From an uncultured Mycoplasmatota bacterium (GTDB taxonomy: Bacteria; Bacillota_I; Bacilli_A; RF39; UBA660): a stretch of DNA of 13,578 nucleotides. The first letter of the stretch is position 1. Each line of letters starts with the position of its first letter. A model generated the notes under the pieces. That model did no database searches. It was given only the letters and a program-made list of their open reading frames with translations, and was not told the DNA's origin. Shown piece after piece: positions 1-8,500 of this stretch. The translations under genes were made by a program, and so were the position numbers. The DNA lies in NCBI GenBank assembly GCA_946613765.1, contig CAMOFW010000014.1:1-13578 (forward strand), in the 5' to 3' direction.

Positions 1-395
1 CCAACATAAATAAAATCATCTTGATAACTATTATTATTTAATACATAAATATTATATAAATCATTTATCTTATTAAAAAATTTATAATCTTCTTCATTAA
101 TAATATCATGATTCCCTAAAGATATAATAACTTTACTATTCTTTGCTATACTAGTTAAAAAACTAACTAACCATTTAATTTTTACTTTATCATTAATAAT
201 CTTAGGATCATCAATTATATCTCCAGTAATCATAACATAATCAGCTTTTATCTTATTAATATAATTACTAATCTTATCTAATTTCTTATTACTAATATTT
301 TTATTAAAATGAATATCTGCAATATGAGCAATAATTATATCTTTTTTAACATAATCATTATATACAATATCTAATTTTGTTTTAATACTATTCAT
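1..395 (-). CDS. Calcineurin-like metallophosphoesterase, N-terminal part (truncated by the window edge)
   Basis: The first 131 codons of this gene are visible; the C-terminus lies beyond base 1. The translation carries the first three metal-binding motifs of the calcineurin-like phosphoesterase fold: ADIHF (D27, H29), TGDIIDD (D59) and LGNHD (N95, H96, D97). The family hydrolyses phosphomonoesters or diesters with a two-metal centre. There is no signal peptide or membrane segment, so it is probably cytosolic. The ATG at 395 overlaps the last 8 bases of uppS and is preceded by GGAGGT at 406-411 inside the uppS coding region, so it is co-transcribed and probably translationally coupled with uppS. 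The substrate cannot be told from this part. The C-terminal histidine motifs are outside the window. The family call is secure; a link to cell-wall metabolism rests only on the operon. Confidence 0.88.
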   Translation of the reverse strand, partial: MNSIKTKLDIVYNDYVKKDIIIAHIADIHFNKNISNKKLDKISNYINKIKADYVMITGDIIDDPKIINDKVKIKWLVSFLTSIAKNSKVIISLGNHDIINEEDYKFFNKINDLYNIYVLNNNSYQDDFIYV

Positions 396-1092
396 TTTTA
401 GAAGTACCTCCAAAACGTCTATCCCTTTTAGTATATTCTTCAATTGCCCTATCATATTCCAGTTCATTAAAATCTGGAAAATAACATTTTGGAAAGTATA
501 ACTCAGCATATGATATTTGCCATAACATAAAATTACTTATTCTAATTTCTCCACTAGTTCTAATCATTAAATCTATATCAGGTAAATCTCTATATAAATA
601 TTTTTTAAATTCTTCTTCAGTAATATTCTCTTTATTATCCTTAATTATTTTATTAACAGCATCTACTATTTCAGCTCTACCTCCATAATTAAGACAAATA
701 TTAAGAACACCATTAGTATTATTTTCAGTCTCTTCCATCATTTTATCCATAGCATGAAGTACTTCTTGACTAAGTTTCTCTCTTCTTCCTGAAAATACTA
801 CCTTAATATTTTCTTTCATAAAAAATTTTCTATCTTTATTAAAACCTTCAATAAATAGATTCATTAAATAATTTACTTCTTCAATAGGTCGATTAAAATT
901 TTCTGTTGAAAACGCAAAAACACTTAAATATTTAGTACCACTATTTAAAATATATTTGCTTATTCTCTTTAAGTTTTTATATCCAGCTAAATGCCCAGCT
1001 GTCCTTTTCATTCCCTTTTCTTTAGCCCAACGACCATTTCCATCAAGTATTATTCCAACATGCATAGGAATTTTTAATTTACCTTCACTCAT
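388..1092 (-). CDS. uppS: Undecaprenyl diphosphate synthase (cis-prenyltransferase)
   Basis: This enzyme condenses eight isopentenyl diphosphates onto farnesyl diphosphate in cis to make the C55 carrier for peptidoglycan and wall polymers. It acts in the cytosol at the membrane face. All family signatures are present in 234 residues: the P-loop-like ILDGNGRWA with the essential Asp (D17), H34 in GHLAG, the FAFSTENF(N)R segment near residue 60, the pyrophosphate-binding DLMIRTSGEIRISNFMLWQ block, the AELYF glutamate, and the C-terminal KRDRRFGG. The length is at the short end of the usual range. The ATG at 1092 has GAGGAG 7 bases upstream. It appears to have its own promoter (1112-1140) and overlaps the downstream phosphoesterase by 8 bases. 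The common Gram-positive partner cdsA does not follow it here. The FNRP in place of the frequent FWKRP is a mild variant. Confidence 0.97.
   Translation of the reverse strand: MSEGKLKIPMHVGIILDGNGRWAKEKGMKRTAGHLAGYKNLKRISKYILNSGTKYLSVFAFSTENFNRPIEEVNYLMNLFIEGFNKDRKFFMKENIKVVFSGRREKLSQEVLHAMDKMMEETENNTNGVLNICLNYGGRAEIVDAVNKIIKDNKENITEEEFKKYLYRDLPDIDLMIRTSGEIRISNFMLWQISYAELYFPKCYFPDFNELEYDRAIEEYTKRDRRFGGTSKNE
406..411 (-). promoter_or_regulatory. Ribosome binding site of the metallophosphoesterase inside uppS
   Basis: The minus strand reads GGAGGT with 10 bases to the ATG at 395. It lies within the last uppS codons, so ribosomes finishing uppS are delivered to this start. This supports the overlapping start over any downstream one. 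Confidence 0.75.
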
Positions 1093-1111
1093 ACCTATTC
1101 TCCTCTATATA

Positions 1112-1140
1112 ATTATATTATATTTCTCATTAACTATCAA
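1112..1140 (-). promoter_or_regulatory. Promoter of uppS
   Basis: On the minus strand TTGATA (1135-1140) is followed by a 17-base spacer and TATAAT (1112-1117). The predicted start near 1105 falls at the GAGGAG ribosome site, giving a leader of about 13 bases. The match is close to consensus, but the region is AT-rich, so the -10 could shift. Confidence 0.6.
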
Positions 1141-1141
1141 G

Positions 1142-1179
1142 AAAAAATAGAATACTATTCTAAAAATTAATATTCTATT
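1142..1179 (-). terminator. Weak rho-independent terminator after murI
   Basis: Minus-strand arms AATAGAATA (1171-1179) and TATTCTATT (1146-1154) can pair. A smaller nested hairpin AGAATAGTATTCT lies at 1149-1161, and both lead into six T at 1142-1147. The stem contains one G-C pair only and starts inside the last murI codons, so termination may be partial. The promoter just downstream for uppS makes a unit boundary here reasonable. Confidence 0.4.
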
Positions 1180-1889
1180 TCTTTAACTTTAATTGTATTA
1201 CCTAATATTTTTTTAACATTATTTATTAATAATTCATCTACTTTACTAAAATAGATTTCAACTGTTCCTTTACCATTATTATCTATACATATATAATCTG
1301 CCATATTTAACAATTTAATATCATTTCCTAATACTTTCTTTATTTCTAAAGATATTAATGGATAATGAGTACATCCCAAAACTAAAACATCTATTTTATC
1401 TATTAAATCTTCCAAATATTCTCTTATTACCTCGTTTAAATTATCAGTACTAACACCTTCTATTAAAGGAACCAATTTAGGAGTAGCAATTTCATATACA
1501 GTTTTATTAATATTATTTTTAAATATATGAGAATTAATTGTTGCTTCAGTAGCCATTACTCCAATACTATTATATTCATTATTATTTAATTCTTTAATTG
1601 TAGGACTAATAATATCAATTATTGGAATACTATAGTTTTCTTTTAAATAATCTAAACAATTAGAAGACACTGTTCCACAAGCAATAATAATTAAATCAAC
1701 ATTTTTATCTAATAAAAATTCTATATTTTTTTTAGCTAATCTCTTTAACTCTTCCTTATTCTTAGATCCATAAGGTAAGTTTAAAGTATCACCAAAATAA
1801 ATATAATCATTTTCTGGATATCTTTTAATTAAACTTTTTAAAACTGTAAGGCCTCCTATACCAGAATCAAATAATCCTACCCTCATCAT
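1167..1889 (-). CDS. murI: Glutamate racemase
   Basis: It converts L-glutamate to D-glutamate for the peptidoglycan stem peptide, in the cytosol, by a two-cysteine acid/base mechanism without cofactor. Seen are the FDSGIGG substrate loop at residues 7-13, GDTLNLPYGSK near 33-43, the first catalytic cysteine in IACGTVS (C71) and the second in LGCTHYPL (C173 with T174, H175). The first cysteine loop is ACGTVS where many family members have ACNTAS, so the substrate-contacting Asn is Gly here. The start is taken as the ATG at 1889 (a second ATG follows at 1886) because AGAGG lies at 1897-1901 with 7 bases between. The upstream ATG at 1913 would add eight residues unlike the family N-terminus and would leave the site inside the gene. 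It sits 25 bases after the C26 hydrolase, probably in one transcript. The length of 240 residues is slightly short. Confidence 0.95.
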   Translation of the reverse strand: MMRVGLFDSGIGGLTVLKSLIKRYPENDYIYFGDTLNLPYGSKNKEELKRLAKKNIEFLLDKNVDLIIIACGTVSSNCLDYLKENYSIPIIDIISPTIKELNNNEYNSIGVMATEATINSHIFKNNINKTVYEIATPKLVPLIEGVSTDNLNEVIREYLEDLIDKIDVLVLGCTHYPLISLEIKKVLGNDIKLLNMADYICIDNNGKGTVEIYFSKVDELLINNVKKILGNTIKVKEIEY

Positions 1890-1914
1890 TTCACTTCCTC
1901 TAATAGTATACATA

Positions 1915-2508
1915 TTAATGATGGCACATCTTTATAAAATAGTCAAATATTTTTCTTGAATTAATATCATTATTATACATATTTTCAGGATGCCATTGTA
2001 CACCTAAAAAGAACCTTTTACCATCATCTTCAATAGCTTCAATAATCCCATCATTAGCTATACCAGATACATTTAATTTAGTATTATTTATACATGATTT
2101 ATGCCTACTATTAACAATCATTTTTTCTACTCCAATAATTTTATATAATAAACTATTTTTATCAATAATTATTTCATGTAATTTATTACCTAAATGATTA
2201 TCTATATTAGTTATATTTCCTTCACTATATACTCCCATTTCTTGCATTCCTAAACATATTCCTAAGACAGGTTTATTTTTTTCATTTATTTTTTTTAACA
2301 ATAAAATATTATTATTATCAACATCGTCTCCGCCCTGTAAAATAAAACCATCACATATATTTAAATATTCATCTATATTATTACTAATTCCAATAGGAAT
2401 TCCTCCACTTCTAATAACTGAAGATATAATATCAGAATAAATGATATCTATATCATTACCCATATTAGACTTTCCATACCTTGAAACAATACCTATAATT
2501 GGTTTCAT
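1915..2508 (-). CDS. C26-family (class I glutamine amidotransferase-like) gamma-glutamyl hydrolase
   Basis: The protein of 197 residues has the class I glutamine amidotransferase fold of the peptidase C26 / gamma-glutamyl-GABA hydrolase family. Visible are the LQGGDDV loop (57-63), the nucleophile elbow LGICLGMQ with C85, NSRHKS near 133-138, and VQWHPE giving H173 and E175 of the triad. Family members hydrolyse gamma-glutamyl amide bonds; the natural substrate here is not evident. It is roughly 40-50 residues shorter than PuuD-type enzymes, with a compact middle region. The ATG at 2508 is chosen for its GGTGAT site at 2512-2517; a TTG at 2541 would extend the frame through the promoter. It precedes murI by 25 bases, which suggests, but does not prove, a role in glutamate release or gamma-glutamyl peptide turnover feeding the racemase. 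Confidence 0.85.
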   Translation of the reverse strand: MKPIIGIVSRYGKSNMGNDIDIIYSDIISSVIRSGGIPIGISNNIDEYLNICDGFILQGGDDVDNNNILLLKKINEKNKPVLGICLGMQEMGVYSEGNITNIDNHLGNKLHEIIIDKNSLLYKIIGVEKMIVNSRHKSCINNTKLNVSGIANDGIIEAIEDDGKRFFLGVQWHPENMYNNDINSRKIFDYFIKMCHH

Positions 2509-2523
2509 TATATCACCACTATT

Positions 2524-2551
2524 ATTATATGCAAAGGCCAATATTTAGCAA
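2524..2551 (-). promoter_or_regulatory. Candidate promoter of the C26 hydrolase-murI unit
   Basis: Minus-strand TTGCTA (2546-2551), 16-base spacer, TATAAT (2524-2529), immediately after the terminator of the adhesin gene. The predicted start near 2517 leaves only about 9 bases before the ATG, which is short, so the exact -10 is uncertain. Confidence 0.45.
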
Positions 2552-2578
2552 ATAAAAGACGCTATTTAAAGCGTCTTT
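2550..2578 (-). terminator. Rho-independent terminator of the sortase-adhesin operon
   Basis: A 9-bp stem AAAGACGCT / AGCGTCTTT (2570-2578 with 2555-2563 on the minus strand) with a 6-base loop begins two bases beyond the adhesin stop codon and runs into TTTTATTT. The three G-C pairs in the stem stand out in this AT-rich DNA. It separates the surface cassette from the wall-synthesis genes. Confidence 0.85.
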
Positions 2579-2579
2579 A

Positions 2580-5500
2580 TTAATTATTTTTTAAAAACAT
2601 AACATTAATATTAAGTAAGCTAAATATTATTAATACTATATATATTATTGAATTATTTCTATTATCATAAACACCAGTTTGTGGTGGAAGTATTTCTGGC
2701 TCTTCACTAGGTCCGTTACCTTTACCTAATTCATGTTTATTTGTAATATTAAATCCATCTATAATAGTTTCATATTCGAATACTTCTTTTTCTCCAATAG
2801 TATATTCTATAGCTTTACCATTATTATATTTTGGTAAATCACTAATTGTTTTAACCCAATTATCATCTTTTGAAATTGTAATAGTTTTATATTCTTCACT
2901 ATCAGCATAGATATATACAGTAATACTATCTGGTCTAATTTCAGATATATCATCCATATCATCCCAAGTCTTTGTAATAGTAATCTCAGTAGTTTCATTA
3001 GCATGCGTATTAACTACTTTAAAGTTATTATCATCAACCTTAGAAATCTCTTTTGTATATCCATCTACTTCATCTTCAACAATAGTATATTCTATAGCTT
3101 TACCATTAGCATATTTATTAGCCGTAAATGTATATGTCCATCCATCTTCTTCACCAATAGTAGCCTTATCAACTTCTACACCATCACCAAGTAATCTAAC
3201 AGTAATACTATCTGGTCTAATACCGTCATTATTATCATTATCATTCCATACCTTAGTTATATTAAATGATACTGTTTCAACTTCATGTGTATTAGTAACA
3301 TTATAATCTTCAATCTTACTTGTATAACCATCTACATCAGTTTCTGTTAAAGTATAAACAAGTTTTTCACCAGTACTATCGTATACAGGAAGATTTTCAA
3401 AACTATAAGTCCATTCATCTTCACTAGTAACTGTCTTAGTAGCAATAACATTATTATAATTATCAGTTAAAGTTAATTCAATTGAATCAGGTCTAATATC
3501 ATCATTATCTTCTTCATCAACCCAAGTCTTTACACCACTAATAGTAGTAGTCTTAGGACTATAAGTATTAGTAAATGTATAATCATTACCATTATTAGTT
3601 AATTTTACACTATAATTTTTAACATCAGTAATTTCTTCAAAACTATAACTAATTAATTTTCCCTCACGATATTCAGGTAAATCAGTGAATGTATGCATCC
3701 ATTCATTATCTTTATCTAAAGTAGTTGTTTCATTAATATAAACAGTTTCTCCAACCTTACCAACTAATCTAACTTCAATACTTTCATTATGTCCATAAAT
3801 ATTCTTAACACCATCAACAGAAGTATCTTCCCATACTTTCTTAACACTCATTGTAATATTCTTAGGACTATGAGTATTAACAATTATATAAGGATTCTTT
3901 TTATCATAAGATGTTTCATATTTATCTACTGCATCTTCCTTAACAGTATATTCTATTTCTTTACCGTTTTCATACTTAGGTAAGTTAGTAAATGAATAAG
4001 TCCATTCACCATCACTACCTTCTTTAACAGTATTATTAGCAATTTCTTTTTCTCCAACCATTAATCTAACAGTGATTTCAGTTGGTCTAAGTCCTTCAAT
4101 ATTTTCACTATCTACCCAACTCTTTTTACCAATTACTGAAGTAATTTCAGGAGTATGTGTATTAGTAATAACGTATCCAGAACTTGCATTCCCAGTAATA
4201 CTATAAGCATAAGTTCCAGCAGCATCTTTACCAGTAATAACACTAGTTTTTTCTTCACTAACTGTATATTTTATTTCACTACCACTAGCAAATTTATCAA
4301 GTCCAGTAAATGTATAAGCCCAATTATTTTCTTCACTTAATGTAATATTATCAACTTTAGTATCATTAGCAAACAAATTAATTGTTACAGATGCTGGTCT
4401 CTTACCATCTTGATTCTTATTATCATTCCATACTTTAGATACAGATACCTGTGTCTTAGCAGGATCATAACTATTAGTAATAGTATATCCTTCTACTTTA
4501 GTAGTATATCCAGGTACTTCTTCTTCAGTAATAGTATAACTAATTTCTTTACCATCTTTATATTTATCAAGACCAGTAAATGAACAAGCCCATCCTTTTT
4601 CACTATTAGTAGTACAACTACTAACTTTTGTACCATCAGCAAGTAAATTAATTGTAATAGAAGTAGGTCTCTTACCATCTTGATTATTCTTATCATCCCA
4701 TACTTTAGTAGTATTTACTTGAGTTTTTTCTACAGTATGTGTATTTTTAATATTAAATCCATCATAACTAGCAGTATATCCAGTTGTTGCTCTTTCCTTA
4801 ACGCTATAAGTTACTTCTTTACCACTTATAAACTTAGGTAAATTAGTAAATGAATATTTCCATTCACCATCTTTAGTAGCCTTAGTATTAGCAATTACAT
4901 TACCATCAGCAAGTAAATCAATTATTACTTCAGTTGGTCTCTTACCATCTTGGTTATCACTATCATCCCAAGATTTAGTACCACTAACATTTGTAGTAAT
5001 TAAAGTATTAGTAATCTTAAATCCATCTTTTTCATTACCAGATACTTCTGATTTATATCCAGTAACATTAACTTCCTTAACACTATACTTAACTTCCTCA
5101 TGATTTTTATACATAGGTAAATCAGTAAACTTATAAGTCCATTCGTTTTTATCATTTAATACAGCAGTTTTATATAATTTATCACCCGCATATAATTCTA
5201 CAGTTATTTCAGTAGGACGATTACTCTTATCAATATCATCTTTCCATTCTTTTGTAACAGTTACTTCTTTAGTCTTTAAAGTATTAGTAACATTATATCC
5301 TTCTACTTTACTATCATATTCAGTTAAAGCATCTTCACTAATAGTATATATAATTTCTTCTCCTACAGCTCCAACTTTATATTTATCAAGTCCAGTAAAT
5401 GAATAACTCCAAGTACCATCTTCTTTAGCACTAACCTTTTCATTCTTTGTAACTAAAGTATCTTCTCCAACTTTACCAGTTAAAGTAATACTAATTTCTT

Positions 5501-8500
5501 TAGGACGATTACTATCATCTTCATCAACCCAAGTCTTTGTACCACTAATTGTAATCTTTTCTGGTTCATGCGTATTAGTAATAATATAATTACCATCTTT
5601 ATCTATTTCTTTAGTAGTCTCATAATTATCAACCTTAACTTCATCTATTGAATATTCAACTTCTTTTCCATTATAGTATCTAGTTAAATCTTTAAAACTA
5701 AAATTCCATCTTTCTCCAGTACCACTAACTTCTTGTGTATCTCCTAAATCAGTAACTTCTTGACCATCTACTTTTGCTATTAATTTAATTGTAATATTTT
5801 CTGGTCTTATACCATCTTGATCCTTATTATCTTCCCAAACTTTAGTACCATTAACTTCTGTCTTTAAATAATCATTAGTAAACTTAACAGTATATGAAGT
5901 ATTACCAACAAATATCTTTCCTGATACGACCTTATCATTAATATTTGCTGCGCCTGTATAAGTATAATATATCTTACCATTTTCAGTTACTTTAGTATAT
6001 TTTACTCCATTTACAGTATAACTTCCATCACCATTATCAGTAGCTCCATTTGGTAATAAATCAACTCTTGCACTAACATCAGTAGCTTCTGCCTTAACAA
6101 AAGCAAAATCTTCTGGCATTGTCTTTTCTTCAAAAGTATAAGTAGATCCTGTAGGCAAATTAGTAAATCTTAAATTCCAATTAGCTTGCATTTTAACAGT
6201 TACTTTAGTTCCTGATTTAACACTATAATAACCATTAAAGTTACCATTATCATCATTTTCCTTAAATAAATCTTCTGCACTAACATATTTATCATCTTTA
6301 ACAGTTCCGTTCTTTGGATCATATATAGAAAACCAAACATCATTATTATTAATATCATTAACTGTTAAATCAAATTCAAATAAAGTATCTTCTGGGGCAC
6401 TACTTCCAGTAACACTCTTAGTAATATTTAAATTACTTCTACGAATATTCGTAGCTTTTAACGTAGCCCTATTTTCTTCTCTAATATAATAAACACTACC
6501 ATCTATCTTAAAGTAAGTAACTCCATCTACAACAGTTACATTACTATTTCCAATTACTGGAGCATTTTCAGTAACTTTAACAAATGTTTTTAAAACCATC
6601 TCATCATTTTCATTAATAAGCATAGGTCTTACAGTTTCAACATCTAAATCCCAATAATAAGTTCCATCTTCTATTTCTTCAAAAGTATAATCATGTCCCT
6701 TTTCACGAACAATCGCAGATACAATATTATTATCCTTATCTCTAATAACACTCATAAGACCAGTTGAAATAAATACTTCTTCTTTCCAATCCTTATCACC
6801 AGTTAAAGTAATTGTTTTTCCATATTTAGAAGTACCTTTTAAAACATTTAATTCTACTTTAGTAACTTCATTATCATGTTCATCTAAATCGTTATCCCAT
6901 GATTTAACAACTTCCATTTTAGATACACCTGTAGTAACAGGATCTGGATTCTTATATGTAGCTGTTTGTTTTCCATCATTATTTCTAGTATCAGTATAAG
7001 TTAAAGTAGCTTTAGTATTAGTAAGTAAAGTATATCCATTACCATTATCTACTAAAACATCCGTAATTGATTTATCTAACTTATCATATTTTTTAATTCC
7101 GTTATCTAAGTCAGATATTAAATCATAAGTTTCTTGACTAGGCCAAACATTAAATGTAACTGTATAAGTTACTCCATTTAATAAAACATCTAAATCTTTT
7201 AAATCCCAATTAACTTTACTATCTTTTAATGTAGCCTTTGGAGCAGGTTTATTATATAAATCATTAGCTCCAACCCATTCATACTTAAAAGTATTATTTT
7301 GAACTGTACCATTTAAAGAGAATTCATTATTATCTCCCCAAGTACATGTATAACTTCCATCACTATTAGCTAAAACCTTAGCATCCTTATTATTAAGTTT
7401 AGCACTATAACTACCATCTTCATTCTTAGTTACAGGAAAACTTAACCAATATCTAAATGAATTATTACTTTCATCAGTATAATCAATTGTAAGTAAATTT
7501 AAATTTCCACTTTCAGTTTCAACAAATTGAGTAGTACCATCTTCAATAGTAGCTTCTCCAATACCAGCTGTTTCTATTTTTTGTAATATTGTATTTAAAG
7601 CACTTTGTAATTTAGCAGTATCTTCTGCTGAAAAATAATTATCAGTAACTGATACTCCACTATATGTAGTTAAATCCTTCATACGATCAACATTACCATA
7701 AATACCAATAGTATAGAATTGATATCCATCAGTAACAAGTGCCTTAGCATCATCCTTAGCTTGATCATAAGATCTAGTAATATTAGGTTCTTCCTCTTTT
7801 CCACTACCATACACTCTATAAGTATTATTATAGTTTCCATATCCACCATTAGATGCATGGAATGTTGGATTACCATCAGATACAAATATTACATAAGTTG
7901 TATCTTTATCATCTGCGCCAAAACTAACTCTCTTAGCTTGTTGCAAAGCTGCTTCCCAGTTAGTACCACCATCAGCACTTAAACCATTAACAGTATTTGA
8001 AAATGTACTATAAGATGTTGTAGCCGCTTGACTAGTAGCTGCATTCGTAGAGAATGTAACTAAAGCAATCTCTATAATATCATTATTTTCAGTAGTATTA
8101 TTCTTAAGTAAAGAATCAGCAAGATTATTAACAGCTTTCTTAGCTGCATCTAATCTAGTTTCATCGATAACATATCTTTCTCCAGAATACTCACTATACT
8201 GATTACCATTAACATAATATGCAACTCCATCATAAGTACTATCAATTTCATGATAGTCATAATCTGACCACCATCCACCATTTGTACGATAATACAATTT
8301 AAAATAATCATTACCACTTTTTCCATAGCCACCTTGATTATTTAATTTATAACTAGTAGCAGAGTTCATACTACCAGAAATATCAAGTACAACTACAACA
8401 TTAGCTTTATTAACTTTCTTTTCTGATTCACCAGTTACACTAAGTGATAACTCATAAGTACCATCGCCGTTATCTTTTAACTCCTTTCCATCAATTAGCT

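Noticed and set aside
956..1150. Plus-strand open frame of 64 codons opposite the 5' part of uppS
   Set aside because: It is antisense to a clearly conserved gene, runs through the uppS promoter, and has no recognisable product or ribosome site.
2509..2541. TTG start at 2541 for the C26 hydrolase
   Set aside because: It has no ribosome site, overlaps the candidate promoter, and adds residues before the usual N-terminal beta strand.
3003..4696. Short frames on both strands within the Cna_B array
   Set aside because: They follow the repeat period in the wrong frame and reflect the repeated coding sequence, not separate genes.
2721..5861. CRISPR-like reading of the regular repeats
   Set aside because: The repeats are about 270-300 bases, lie in one open frame and encode Cna_B domains; there are no short repeats with unique spacers and no cas genes.
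7679..8332. Several open frames on both strands over the VWA region, including a plus-strand frame at 7719-7982
   Set aside because: They are shadows of the adhesin gene; the amino-acid make-up (Ile/Ser or Met/Leu runs) is that of AT-rich DNA read in the wrong frame.
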